From NCBI RefSeq assembly GCF_014649775.1, contig NZ_BMTR01000015.1, positions 124,001 to 188,000 on the forward strand: a stretch of 64,000 nucleotides of DNA. Direction: 5' to 3'. Shown piece after piece: positions 32,491 to 41,836 of the stretch. Under the pieces are notes generated by a model. It did no database searches, had not been told where the DNA came from, and was given only the letters and a program-made list of their open reading frames with translations. Each line of letters begins with the position of its first letter. Position 1 is the stretch's first letter. The translations under genes were made by a program, and so were the position numbers. Origin of the DNA: Streptomyces longisporoflavus (GTDB taxonomy: Bacteria; Actinomycetota; Actinomycetes; Streptomycetales; Streptomycetaceae).

Positions 32491-33582
32491 TCAACCGATG
32501 GCCGCCGACCTGACGCACAGTACGTCGGGCAGGTGGGACGCCAACTCCTGCCAGCTGTCGCCGTCGTCCGCCGATGCGTACACCTCGCCGTTGCGATTGC
32601 CGAAGTAGATGCCCGCCGGGTCCTGGTCGTCGCTGCACATCGCGTCGCGCAGCACGGTGCCGTAGTGATCCCCCGTCGGGAGGCCCGCGCTGAGCGGCTC
32701 CCAGTTCTCGCCGGCGTCGCGCGTGCGGTAGACACGGCAGCGGTGGTCGGCGGGGACGCGGTCCGCGTCGGCGTTGATCGGGAAGACATAGGCCGTGTCC
32801 GCGCGGTGCGGGTGGGCGACGACCGAGAAGCCGAAGTCGGAGGGCAGGCCCTCGCCGATGTCCGTCCAGTGCGCGCCCGCGTCGTCGCTTCGGTACACGC
32901 CCCAGTGGTTCTGCAGATACAGGCGGTCCGGGTCCACGGCGTCGCGCGCGACCTTGTGCACGCACTGCCCGAACTCCGGGTTCGGGTCCGGCAGGAAGAC
33001 CGCGGAGACGCCGCTGTTCGACGGGGCCCAGCTCTTGCCGCCGTCCCGGGTGCGGAAGACTCCGGCGGTGGAGACGGCGACGGTCACCGAGTCGGGGTCG
33101 CGGGCGTCGGTCAGCACGGTGTGCAGGCCCTCGCCGCCACCGCCGGGCACCCACCGGTCGCGCGTGGGGTGCTCCCAGAGCGGGCGCACGAGTTCGAACG
33201 TCTCGCCGCGGTCGAGCGATTTGTACAACGCCGCCGGTTCCGTGCCCGCGTACACGACGTCCGGTTCGGCGGCGGCGGGGTGCAGTTGCCAGACACGCTC
33301 CAGGGAGGCGTCGGTGTCCTTGGGGAACTTGACGGCGGCCTTGGCCGGTTCCGTCCAGGTCTTGCCGAGGTCGTCCGAGTGAAAGACGGACGGGCCGTAA
33401 TGGGAACTGTCGCCGCCCGCCAGGAGACGTGGCGTGTCCCCGCGGGTGTCGATGGCCACCGAGTAGATCGCCTGGGCGTTGAAGTACGGAGTGTCGTCGA
33501 ACTGCCAGGTGCTCGAGCCACTGGGCCTGCGCCCGATGAAGAGGCCTTTGCGGGTGCCTACGGTCAGGATGATCTCAGCCAT
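32491..33582 (-). CDS. BNR/Asp-box beta-propeller protein (exo-alpha-sialidase-like)
   Basis: About 363 residues with at least six Asp-box turns: SDDLGKTW, SLDRGETF, TRDGGKSW, SDDAGAHW, TRDAGENW and SADDGDSW. They are spaced 40-60 residues apart, as in sialidase or Ycf48-like propellers. No signal peptide is present, so it is cytosolic, and sialidase catalytic residues are not evident. Members are often called WD40/YVTN/BNR-like proteins of unknown role. ATG 33582 is favoured; an ATG three codons upstream (33591) is possible. Confidence 0.85.
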   Translation of the reverse strand: MAEIILTVGTRKGLFIGRRPSGSSTWQFDDTPYFNAQAIYSVAIDTRGDTPRLLAGGDSSHYGPSVFHSDDLGKTWTEPAKAAVKFPKDTDASLERVWQLHPAAAEPDVVYAGTEPAALYKSLDRGETFELVRPLWEHPTRDRWVPGGGGEGLHTVLTDARDPDSVTVAVSTAGVFRTRDGGKSWAPSNSGVSAVFLPDPNPEFGQCVHKVARDAVDPDRLYLQNHWGVYRSDDAGAHWTDIGEGLPSDFGFSVVAHPHRADTAYVFPINADADRVPADHRCRVYRTRDAGENWEPLSAGLPTGDHYGTVLRDAMCSDDQDPAGIYFGNRNGEVYASADDGDSWQELASHLPDVLCVRSAAIG

Positions 33583-33713
33583 GAGGGCCACCTTCGGGAC
33601 GTCGTTGTCTCAGGTACGGCTCAGTCTGCACCCCGGCACTGACAGTCACCCTCGGGAAGCGCGTCCTCGCAGGTCGCAGCAGGTGTGGCGGATGTTGCGC
33701 GGGCCCCGGCAGC

Positions 33714-34634
33714 TCACTCGGGCCGGTCGGGCGCGGACAGCTCCGCGGCCACCCGCGCGATCGTCTCCGGACCCACCCGGCAGCACCCCCCGATCAGCCG
33801 CGCCCCCGCGTCACGCCAGCCCGAGACCCGGCCCGCGACGAAGCGCCGCGGCCCGCGCCACGTCCTGGCCGCCGCGTCCCAGCTCTCGCCGCTGTTGGGG
33901 TAGACCACCACCGGTTTGCCCGTGATCCGCGCGGCGAGGCGCACCGCCGCGTCCGCGTCCGCGGGGTCGCAGCAGTTGACGCCGACCGCGATGACCTCGT
34001 CGGCGTCGGCGGCCAGGGCGAAGGCCTCCGCCAGGGGCTGGCCCGCCCGGGTGTAGCCGCCGGAGACCGTGTACGAGAGCCAGGCGGGGATCTGAAGGCC
34101 GCGCACCGCCCGCAGCAGCGCCCGCGCCTCGTCCGTGTCCGGGACCGTCTCCAGGGCGAACACGTCCGGCTCCGCGTCGGCGAGGACCTCCAGGCGCGGG
34201 CGGTGGAAGCGTTCGAGCTCGGCGACCGTCAGGCCGTACCGGCCCCGGTACTCCGAGCCGTCCGCGAGCATCGCCCCGTACGGTCCCGCGGACGCGGCCA
34301 CCCACACGTCGCGGCCCGCGTCCGCTCCCGCCTCGCGCGCCGACTCCACGCTCAGTCGCAGCAGTTCGGCGGTGCTCACGGCGTCGATGCCGTGCCTCGC
34401 GAAGCCCTCGAACGTGGCCTGGTAGCTCGCCGTGATGGCGATGTCCGCGCCCGCTCCGTAGTACGCGCGGTGCGCCGCCGTGACGGCTTCCGGTTCGTCG
34501 GCGAGCAGCCTCGCCGACCACAGGGCGTCGCTCAGGTCGTGCCCGGCGGCCTCGAGCTGGTTGGAGAGGCCGCCGTCGAGCACGAGCGGGCGGCGGGTCA
34601 GGGCATCCGCGAGTTTCACACGGTCGGCTTTCAC
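33714..34634 (-). CDS. mmuM: Homocysteine S-methyltransferase
   Basis: A 306-residue zinc-dependent methyltransferase that makes methionine from homocysteine using S-methylmethionine or SAM. The N-terminal barrel motif is LVLDGGLSNQLEAAGHDLSD. Zinc cysteines are in VGVNCCDP and in LIGGCCRVGP near the end. GTG 34634 overlaps the stop of the peptide ABC ATPase gene (GTGA), so it is coupled to that operon. That is an unusual partner and may mean the imported peptide feeds sulfur amino acid metabolism. A second in-frame GTG is at 34616. Confidence 0.9.
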   Translation of the reverse strand: MKADRVKLADALTRRPLVLDGGLSNQLEAAGHDLSDALWSARLLADEPEAVTAAHRAYYGAGADIAITASYQATFEGFARHGIDAVSTAELLRLSVESAREAGADAGRDVWVAASAGPYGAMLADGSEYRGRYGLTVAELERFHRPRLEVLADAEPDVFALETVPDTDEARALLRAVRGLQIPAWLSYTVSGGYTRAGQPLAEAFALAADADEVIAVGVNCCDPADADAAVRLAARITGKPVVVYPNSGESWDAAARTWRGPRRFVAGRVSGWRDAGARLIGGCCRVGPETIARVAAELSAPDRPE

Positions 34635-36673
34635 ACTGCCGACGCTAGCCGAGGCGCGGACAGCGGGAAGTGACACGCGACCTGGTGTCCCGCACTGTTC
34701 GGCGTGGACACCGGCGGCTCCGTGGTGGCGCAGACCTCTTGCGCCATGGGGCACCGGGTACGGAAACGACAGCCCGACGGGGGCTTGGCCGCCGACGGTG
34801 TCTCGCCCTCCAGGGGAGTGCGGTCCAGGCCCTCGGCCGCCCGCGGGTCCGGCAGGTTGACCGTGTCGAGCAGTCCCCGCGTGTAGGGGTGCAGCGGCTG
34901 CGCGTACACCTGCTCGGCCGGGCCCGACTCGACGAGCTTGCCCAGGTACATCACGCCGACCGTGTCCGCGAGGTGGCGCACCACCGCCAGATCGTGCGAG
35001 ATGAACAGATACGTCAGCCCGCGCTCCCGTTGCAGCTCCCGCATCAGGTTCAGGATCTGCGCCTGCACGGAGACGTCGAGCGCGGAGACCGGTTCGTCGG
35101 CGACCACCAGATCGGGGGAGAGCGTCAATGCCCTTGCCAGCCCCAGGCGTTGACGCTGGCCGCCGGAGAACTCGTGCGGGTAGCGCCGCACGGCGCCGCG
35201 CGGCAGGCCGACCGCGTCGAGCAGCTCCGCGATCAGCTTCTCCTGGTCGGCGCGGCTGCCGACGCCCTGGATCACGAGGGGCTCCCGCAGGATCTCGCCC
35301 ACGCGCATCCGGGGGTCCATGGCAGCCGTGGAGTCCTGGAACATCAGCTGTACGCGCCGCCGGTGCGCGCGCCGCTCCGCCCGCGACATCCGCGCCGGGT
35401 CGTGCCCCTCGAAGCGCACGACCCCGGCCGTCGGCTCCTCCAGGCCCGCCACGATCCGGCCGAGCGTGGTCTTGCCGCACCCGGACTCGCCGACCATGCC
35501 GAACGTCTCGCCCCTGCGGATCTCCAAGGAGACCCCGCCCACGGCGCTCACCGTGCCCCGGCGGCGCGAGAAGGCGCCGCCCTTGAGGGGGAACTCCTTG
35601 ACCAGCGAGTCGAGTGCGACGAGTACGTCTCCGGGTGCGCGCGGCGCGGGCACGGCCGGCGGGACGACCACCTCCGCCTCCGAGGCGTCGTCCGGCACCG
35701 GATGGAAGCAGGCGAACCGGTGCTCGCCGCCGCGCACGTCGTCGTCCGCGAGCCGAGGCTCGCGCGTACGGCATTCGTCGGTGGCGAAGGTGCAGCGCGG
35801 TGCGAACCGGCAGCCCGTCGGGCGCGCCGCCAGGTTCGGCGGCAGGCCCGGGATCGTGTGGAGCGCGGAGCCGCTGTCCGCGGCCCGCTCGGGGAGCGAG
35901 GCGAACAGGGCTTCGGTGTAGCGGTGCCGGGGCCTGGCGAACAGGCCGCGCACGTCGGACTCTTCGGCGACCTTGCCCGCGTACATCACCGCCACCCGGT
36001 CCACCCGGTTGGCGATGACGCCCAGGTCGTGCGTGACCAGGATCATCGCCATGCCGAGCCGCTCGCGCAGACCGTCGATCAGCTCCAGGATCTGGTGCTG
36101 TGTCGTCACGTCGAGGGCGGTGGTCGGCTCGTCGGCGATGAGCAGTTTGGGCTCGCAGACCAGGGCCATGGCGATCGCCACGCGCTGGCGCATGCCGCCC
36201 GACAACTGGTGCGGGTAGGCCTTCATGCGCTCGGCGGGCTGCGGCATGCCGACCAGGCGCAGCATCTCCTCGGCCCGCGTCCAGGCCTCTTTCCGGCTCA
36301 GCTCCGGGCGGTGCAGGACGAGCGGCTCCGCGACCTGCGCGCCGACCGTCATCGTCGGGTTCAGCGAGGTCAGCGGATCCTGGAAGACCATGCCGATGGA
36401 GTTGCCCCGTACGTCCTGGAGGACGGGGGCCGGGGCGGCGGCCAGGTCGCGGCCGTCGAACATGACGCGTCCGCCGGTGACGGCGCCGCCGGGCGGAAGC
36501 AGGCCGAGGACGCTGAGCGCGGTCATCGTCTTGCCGCAGCCCGACTCGCCCACGATGCCCAGGGCCTCACCCGGGGCGAGTTCGAGGGAGATCCCGTCGA
36601 GGGCGTGGACGGTGCGTTCGCGCGAGGCGATGTCGACGCGCAGGTCTTCGATCCTGAGCAGTGGCTCGGTCAT
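34631..36673 (-). CDS. Fused dipeptide/oligopeptide ABC ATPase (DppD-DppF type)
   Basis: A 680-residue fusion of two ATP-binding subunits that are usually separate. First half: Walker A GESGCGKTM, signature LSGGMRQRVAIAMAL, Walker B LLIADEPTTALDV. Second half: GESGCGKTT, FSGGQRQRLGLARAL and LVVADEPVSALDV. Each half ends in an oligopeptide-type C-terminal domain with paired cysteines (GCRFAPRCTFATDEC and GCRFRTRCPM). Each half thus has a full catalytic set. It powers the permeases encoded just upstream (15-bp gap) and overlaps the methyltransferase gene. Confidence 0.95.
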   Translation of the reverse strand: MTEPLLRIEDLRVDIASRERTVHALDGISLELAPGEALGIVGESGCGKTMTALSVLGLLPPGGAVTGGRVMFDGRDLAAAPAPVLQDVRGNSIGMVFQDPLTSLNPTMTVGAQVAEPLVLHRPELSRKEAWTRAEEMLRLVGMPQPAERMKAYPHQLSGGMRQRVAIAMALVCEPKLLIADEPTTALDVTTQHQILELIDGLRERLGMAMILVTHDLGVIANRVDRVAVMYAGKVAEESDVRGLFARPRHRYTEALFASLPERAADSGSALHTIPGLPPNLAARPTGCRFAPRCTFATDECRTREPRLADDDVRGGEHRFACFHPVPDDASEAEVVVPPAVPAPRAPGDVLVALDSLVKEFPLKGGAFSRRRGTVSAVGGVSLEIRRGETFGMVGESGCGKTTLGRIVAGLEEPTAGVVRFEGHDPARMSRAERRAHRRRVQLMFQDSTAAMDPRMRVGEILREPLVIQGVGSRADQEKLIAELLDAVGLPRGAVRRYPHEFSGGQRQRLGLARALTLSPDLVVADEPVSALDVSVQAQILNLMRELQRERGLTYLFISHDLAVVRHLADTVGVMYLGKLVESGPAEQVYAQPLHPYTRGLLDTVNLPDPRAAEGLDRTPLEGETPSAAKPPSGCRFRTRCPMAQEVCATTEPPVSTPNSAGHQVACHFPLSAPRLASAV

Positions 36674-36688
36674 CTCTTCGCTTCTCCC

Positions 36689-37603
36689 TTACTTCCGCAG
36701 CCGGACTTCGAACGCGTCCCGCAGGCCGTCACCGATGAAGTTGAACGCGGCGACGACCAGGACGATCGCGATGCCCGGCGGGAAGATCAGCCACCAGTAG
36801 CCGTTCTGCGTGTAGGTGATGCCGGCCGAGAGCATCGAGCCCCAGTCGGCCGAGGGCGGCGGAATGCTCAGGCCGAGGAAGGCGAGATAGCTGACGTAGA
36901 GGATGGCGTCGGCGATCTGGAAGGTGCAGTTGACGATGACCGTGCCGATCGCGTTCGGCACGATGTGCTTGAACACGGCCCGCGCACCGCCGCCGCCCAT
37001 CATCCGCATCGCCTGTACGTACTCGCGGTCGCGCAGAGAGAGTGCCTCGCCGCGCACCAGGCGTGCGGGGGAGAGCCAGGCGACCGAGGCGATGATGACG
37101 ATGAGGACGCCCTTGCTCGGCGTGATGATCGCGGCGACCACGACGAGCAGGAACATCGCGGGGATCGCGAGCGCCGCGTCCGTGATCCGCATCATGGCGG
37201 CGTCCACCCAGCCGCCGAAGTACCCCGCCACCGCGCCGTACACCGTCCCGAAGAGCGTCGCGAGGAGGCCTGCCGCGAGGCCGATCTCAAGCGACGTCTG
37301 CCCGGCGACCATCAGCCGCCCGACCATGTCGTAGCCGAGATCGGTGGTGCCGAGGAGATGGCCGGAGCCGCCCGGCGCGAGGTTGGCCTGCGACAGGTCG
37401 GTGTGCACCTGTTCCGTCGGGTGGAGCAGCGGCCCGAGGTAGCTGAAGGCCAGGAGCAGGAGCAGAACCACCACGCCCGTCAGGGCGAGCTTGTTGCCGG
37501 TGAAGACCCGGAGCGTGCGGCGGGCCAGGGAAGGCGTGGCCTGCGCCGCCGCCTCGTTCCCCGGAGCGGCCCCGGGGGTGACGTCTGCGGTCGCGGTACT
37601 CAT
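36689..37603 (-). CDS. Peptide ABC transporter permease (DppC type)
   Basis: A 304-residue permease. The N-terminal OppC-like span is LALTGVVVLLLLLAFSYLGP. Four or five further membrane segments surround the EAA loop (EYVQAMRMMGGGGARAVFKH). It ends GDGLRDAFEVRLRK. The ATG overlaps the DppB-type stop (ATGA). It forms the channel with the DppB-type protein. Confidence 0.94.
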   Translation of the reverse strand: MSTATADVTPGAAPGNEAAAQATPSLARRTLRVFTGNKLALTGVVVLLLLLAFSYLGPLLHPTEQVHTDLSQANLAPGGSGHLLGTTDLGYDMVGRLMVAGQTSLEIGLAAGLLATLFGTVYGAVAGYFGGWVDAAMMRITDAALAIPAMFLLVVVAAIITPSKGVLIVIIASVAWLSPARLVRGEALSLRDREYVQAMRMMGGGGARAVFKHIVPNAIGTVIVNCTFQIADAILYVSYLAFLGLSIPPPSADWGSMLSAGITYTQNGYWWLIFPPGIAIVLVVAAFNFIGDGLRDAFEVRLRK

Positions 37604-38550
37604 GCCACGCTCCGTATCCGGGGGTCGAGGACGGCGTACAGGATGTCGGTGAGCAGCGAGCCGACGACGGTGGCGACACCGACGACGAGGGTCACGCCGA
37701 GCAGGACAGGGAAGTCGGAGCCCTGCGCGGCGTTCCAGAACAGCAGCCCCATGCCGGGGTAGTTGAACATCGACTCGACGACGAGCGCGCCGCTGAAGAG
37801 CGTCGGCAGATAGAGGCCGAGCAGCGTCGCGAGCGGGATCAGCGCGTTGCGCAGGACGTGCCGGACCATGATCCGGCGGCTCGACTGGCCCTTGGCCATC
37901 GCGGTGCGGACGTATTCCTCGGTGAGGTTGTCCAGGACCGCCGAGCGCATGTAGCGGCTGAACATCGCCACGATACCGAAGGCCATGGTGACGACCGGGA
38001 GCACCAACCCCGTGAAGTCGCCGAGCAGTTCACCGACGCTCTCGCCCTGCGGCGCCTCGGCCGGGAGGATCGGCAGCACCTGCGCGAACAGGATGATCAT
38101 GATGAGGCCGAGGAAGAACACCGGCGTCGCGTAGAGGAGGAAGGCGAGCCCCGTCAGGGCGTAGTCCGAGGCCTTCCCGCGCCGCACCGCCTGGAGCAGG
38201 CCGAGCGGTACGGCGATGATCACCGCGAGCGCGGTGGAGAGCACCGTCAGGAGCAGGGTCTTCGGCAGCCGCTGCTTGAGCAGGTCGAACACCGGAGAGT
38301 TGAGCTTGAAGGACTCGCCGAGGTCGCCGGTGAACAGTCGCTTCAGATACATCAGGTACTGCTCCGGCAGCGAACGGTCGTACCCCTGCTGGTGGTTGAA
38401 GTGCTCTATCTGCTGCGGGGTGCCCTTGGGGCCGAGGATGGCGCGCGCCGGGCCGCCGGGCAGCAGGTGGAGCAGCGTGAAGACGATGACCGAGACCAGG
38501 AACAGCACGACGAGCGCCTGAAGGAAGCGCTTGACCAGAAAGCCGGTCAC
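37600..38550 (-). CDS. Peptide ABC transporter permease (DppB type)
   Basis: A 316-residue permease beginning FLVKRFLQALVVLFLVSVIV, typical of DppB/OppB. The extracytoplasmic loop includes LLPGGPARAILGPKGTPQQI, and the coupling helix is EEYVRTAMAKGQSSRRIMVR. It ends LYAVLDPRIR. The GTG at 38550 overlaps the stop of the binding-protein gene by 4 bp, so order and coupling are binding protein, DppB, DppC, ATPase, methyltransferase. Confidence 0.94.
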   Translation of the reverse strand: MTGFLVKRFLQALVVLFLVSVIVFTLLHLLPGGPARAILGPKGTPQQIEHFNHQQGYDRSLPEQYLMYLKRLFTGDLGESFKLNSPVFDLLKQRLPKTLLLTVLSTALAVIIAVPLGLLQAVRRGKASDYALTGLAFLLYATPVFFLGLIMIILFAQVLPILPAEAPQGESVGELLGDFTGLVLPVVTMAFGIVAMFSRYMRSAVLDNLTEEYVRTAMAKGQSSRRIMVRHVLRNALIPLATLLGLYLPTLFSGALVVESMFNYPGMGLLFWNAAQGSDFPVLLGVTLVVGVATVVGSLLTDILYAVLDPRIRSVA

Positions 38551-40418
38551 TTGTCGGCTCCCTTCTTCTTGACGTAGTACCAGTCCTGCGGCGCGAAGGT
38601 GACGGTCGGGTTCTGGTTGACGCCCCGCAAGTCGTTGCGGATCACCGACACCTGGTAGGCGGGGTTGGGCATCCACATCACGGGGAGCTGCTCGGCGAGG
38701 TATTCGCCGTACTCGTGCACGGCCTTCATGTCGGGCGAGTACTGCACCGCGCGAATGATGCGGTCGGCCTTCTTGTCGCTGTAGTTGCCGAAGTTGGCCG
38801 AAGCGCCGGTGGAGAAGAGCTGCTCACCGCTGGGGTTGAGGGGGTAATACCAGCTTCCGGCCGTCCCGAAGAACGACATGTCCCAGTCGCAGCCGGGGTC
38901 CTTCGCCTTGCAGGGCACGGAGTTGCCGAGCACCGAGTTCAGCGGTTGCTGGCGCACGGTGAGGTCGATCCCGGCCTTGGAGAGCGAGGACTTGAGCTCC
39001 TGCATCATGTTCGTCGTCTCGGTGGAGCCCGACTGCGAGAGCAGGGTGAGTTCGAGCGGGGCGTTCTTCGCGATGCCCTTGCCGCACTCGTCCGGTCCCG
39101 TTCCGGGGCGCACGCAGCGTGCCGTGCCGTCCTCGGTCCGCCAGCCGTGCGCGGTGAGGAGGCGCCGCGCCTTCTGCACGTCGAAGGGGTACCGGTTCTT
39201 CTCCATCGCGTCGGAGAGGTACTGACTCTTCGGCGTGACCGGCACCGGGCCCAGCGTCGGCGTCGCGCTGCCCTGCCAGACGACGTCGCTCATCGCCTTC
39301 TGGTCGACGAGGTGCTGCATCGCCTGCCTGATGTAGAGCTGGTCCGTCATCGGGCCCGCGTGCGTGGAGTTGAAGTTGTAGACGATGTACGTCGCCGCCC
39401 AGCCCTCCCACGGGTCGACGCGGTAGCCCTTGTCCCGGAACTTGTCCTTCTGCGCCATCACCGACGGCGGGATGTAGCCGTAGTCGACGCCTCCCGAACG
39501 AAGGACGTTGTACTCCGAGTCGGCCGTGGTGAAGGGCTTGAAGACGACCTTGTCGAGGTGCGGGCGCTGCGACTTCGGCCCGGTGTACTTCTCGTTCGGC
39601 ACAATGGTGACCTGGCCGCTGTCGCGCCAGCCCGCCAGCTTCCACGGCCCGTTGACCGTCTTCCAGAGCGGGTCGGAGCCGTACGAACCGAGGCTCTTGG
39701 CGTGCCGCGTGAGCCGTGCGAAGACGCTCTTGGCGCCGTCCTTCGTGCGGTCCCAGTCGCCGACCTCGCCGCCGTCCGTCTTGGCGTCCCAGGCGTGCTG
39801 CGGCAGGGCACGCATCAGGGTGAGCTGGTTGGCGGTGAACCAGTCGGGGTTGTACGCGCGGCTCAGGTGCAGGCGCACGGTGTGGTCGTCGACGGTTTCG
39901 AAGCGCTTGACGTTGTCGGGCATCGTGCCGACCGAGTAATTGCCCCAACTCGCTTTGTTCGCCTTGACGAGGTTGAACCAGAACTCGATGTCGCGCGCGG
40001 TCACCGGCTTCCCGTCCGACCACGTCACGCCCTCGCGCAGCGGCACCGTCACGGTCTTGTTGCCGTCGCTGAACTCCGGCCGCGAGCCGAGCGTGCTCGG
40101 GCCGTGCGTGGTCAGCTCGCCCTTGTCCTGCACGGCGTCGTACACCGGCATGAAGAGCAGCGACTGGATGCCGTAGTTGTACGAGGCTCCGTAGCCGGGG
40201 GCGCCGATCGGGAAGATCCAGTTCGGTGTCGCGGCGGGCGGCAGCGCCATCGTGGCGGTACCGCCCTCGACCGGAGTGCCGCCGGTGGGGCCCATGTCGA
40301 CGCGACCGCCCTCCTGCGTGCAGCCGGTCAGCGCCGTGAGGGCGAGCGCGACGGCGGATGCCGCGGCGGCTATCGGAGCGCGGCGCCGCGCGCGGGGACG
40401 TGATCGCCTTGGGCGCAT
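38547..40418 (-). CDS. Family 5 solute-binding lipoprotein for peptides
   Basis: A 623-residue extracytoplasmic binding protein. An Arg-rich N-region and hydrophobic core end in the lipobox LTALTGC, so it is lipid-anchored after cleavage. SBP_bac_5 features include VPLREGVTWSDGKPVTARDI, WTADQ-like FTANQLTLMR, YIRQAMQHLVDQKAMSDVVW, and C-terminal WMPNPAYQVSVIRNDLRG. It is longer than DppA. ATG 40418 is used because the signal peptide starts there. It is first in the operon, and a ROK regulator lies divergent. Confidence 0.93.
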   Translation of the reverse strand: MRPRRSRPRARRRAPIAAAASAVALALTALTGCTQEGGRVDMGPTGGTPVEGGTATMALPPAATPNWIFPIGAPGYGASYNYGIQSLLFMPVYDAVQDKGELTTHGPSTLGSRPEFSDGNKTVTVPLREGVTWSDGKPVTARDIEFWFNLVKANKASWGNYSVGTMPDNVKRFETVDDHTVRLHLSRAYNPDWFTANQLTLMRALPQHAWDAKTDGGEVGDWDRTKDGAKSVFARLTRHAKSLGSYGSDPLWKTVNGPWKLAGWRDSGQVTIVPNEKYTGPKSQRPHLDKVVFKPFTTADSEYNVLRSGGVDYGYIPPSVMAQKDKFRDKGYRVDPWEGWAATYIVYNFNSTHAGPMTDQLYIRQAMQHLVDQKAMSDVVWQGSATPTLGPVPVTPKSQYLSDAMEKNRYPFDVQKARRLLTAHGWRTEDGTARCVRPGTGPDECGKGIAKNAPLELTLLSQSGSTETTNMMQELKSSLSKAGIDLTVRQQPLNSVLGNSVPCKAKDPGCDWDMSFFGTAGSWYYPLNPSGEQLFSTGASANFGNYSDKKADRIIRAVQYSPDMKAVHEYGEYLAEQLPVMWMPNPAYQVSVIRNDLRGVNQNPTVTFAPQDWYYVKKKGADK

Positions 40419-40556
40419 GGCGAAGGGCCTCCAGGGATGCGAGAGCCGGACCGTGCCGGAGATCGACGGGCGGCGCCTGAACGCTAGATCTGGCGGCAAA
40501 ATCAAGTCAAGAGCTTCGTTCGGCAAGAAGTCCTAAAGTCAGAGGCCCTGGCCAAC

Positions 40557-40611
40557 TTGGTTCGATGACGCTTAGTGTTCCTCTCGATGTCGAATGAACT
40601 GATCGAACCAA
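40557..40611. promoter_or_regulatory. Widely spaced perfect inverted repeat between the peptide ABC operon and ROK gene
   Basis: TTGGTTCGAT (40557-40566) and ATCGAACCAA (40602-40611) are exact 10-bp reverse complements 35 bp apart in the 221-bp divergent gap. Further TCGA half-motifs lie between them. The layout suits two operator half-sites or a looped repressor. It ends 28 bp before the ROK start. The ROK protein is the likely binder. Confidence 0.6.
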
Positions 40612-40639
40612 CCGGGGCGACACGGCAACTGGGGGCGAC

Positions 40640-41836
40640 ATGACCGGAACACCGCACGACGAACCGGGGTCGGCGCAGCACATCCTGCAACTGGTCTCGT
40701 CGGGCGCCGCCTCGTCCCGGGCCGATCTCGTACGGGAACTGGGGCTCGCCCCTTCCACCGTGTCGCTGCGCGTGCAGGAACTCGTCAGCGCGGGCGTACT
40801 CACCGAATCCGGCGAGGGAGCCTCCCGCGGCGGCCGCCGCCCCCGGCTGCTCAGCGTCCGCGCACAGGGCGGCGTCGCCCTCGCCGCCGACCTCGGCAGC
40901 CATCACGCGCGCATCGGCGTCGTCGACCTCGGCGGCACGGTCCTTGACGCCGTCGACCTGCCCCACGACATCACCGCGGGGCCCGAGTCCGCCGTCGACT
41001 GGCTCTGCGGCCAGGTCACGGAACTCGGCGCCCGGCAGCGCGAGGCGGGCCGCACCGTCCGCGCCCTCGGCGTCGCCTTCCCCGGCCCGGTGCAGCCGGC
41101 GGAGGGCCGCGTCCTGAGCCCCTCCCGCATGCCCGGCTGGCACCGCTACCCGCTGCGGGACGTCCTGGCCGAACGCCTCGGCATGCCCGTCACCGTCGAG
41201 AACGACGCCACCATGATGGCCGTCGGCGAGCACCACACCGCACGCCCCGGACTCGACCACATGGTCGTCGTCAAGGCGGGCCGCGGCATCGGGAGCGGCG
41301 TCATCGTGGCCGGCCGCCCGCACGACGGCGCCAACGGCTCCGCGGGCGACATCAGTCACGTACGCATAGAGGCGGCGGGCGACCGGCCGTGCAGCTGCGG
41401 GAACATCGGCTGCCTGGAGACCGTGGCCAGCGGCGCCGCCCTCATCCGCGAACTCGCCCTGCACGGCGTCGAGGTGGCGGACACCACCGCACTCCTGCGG
41501 CTCGTCGCCGACGGCGACCCGCAGGCCACCACCCTGGTCCGCACCGCGGGACGGCACATCGGCACGGTCCTGTCCGTCGTCGTGAACTTCTTCAACCCGC
41601 AGGCCGTGGCCCTCGGCGGTGTCCTCGCCACCGCCGAACCGCTCGTCGCCGCAGTCCGCGGCGTCCTCTACGAGCGCTGCCTGCCCCTGGCCACCGCGGA
41701 CCTGGAGATCACCACCACCGTGACGGGCCGCGACGCGGGCCTCCTCGGCGCCGGTCTCACCGCCCTGCGCCGGCACCTCCCCATCTCCCCGGCACCACAG
41801 GACCCGTCGTCCCAGGAAGAGAGCGTCCGAGCATGA
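40640..41836 (+). CDS. ROK family transcriptional regulator (NagC/XylR type)
   Basis: A 398-residue regulator. The winged HTH (about 15-75) has SSRADLVRELGLAPSTVSLR, and the ROK sugar-kinase-like domain follows. The latter has VVDLGGTVLDAVDLPHD, the phosphate loop GRGIGSGVIVAG, and the zinc motif CSCGNIGCLETVASG. These proteins usually sense sugars. Here the neighbours are a peptide ABC operon and a metallopeptidase, so the ligand could be a glycopeptide or muropeptide. Its stop overlaps the M81 start (ATGA). Confidence 0.92.
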   Translation: MTGTPHDEPGSAQHILQLVSSGAASSRADLVRELGLAPSTVSLRVQELVSAGVLTESGEGASRGGRRPRLLSVRAQGGVALAADLGSHHARIGVVDLGGTVLDAVDLPHDITAGPESAVDWLCGQVTELGARQREAGRTVRALGVAFPGPVQPAEGRVLSPSRMPGWHRYPLRDVLAERLGMPVTVENDATMMAVGEHHTARPGLDHMVVVKAGRGIGSGVIVAGRPHDGANGSAGDISHVRIEAAGDRPCSCGNIGCLETVASGAALIRELALHGVEVADTTALLRLVADGDPQATTLVRTAGRHIGTVLSVVVNFFNPQAVALGGVLATAEPLVAAVRGVLYERCLPLATADLEITTTVTGRDAGLLGAGLTALRRHLPISPAPQDPSSQEESVRA

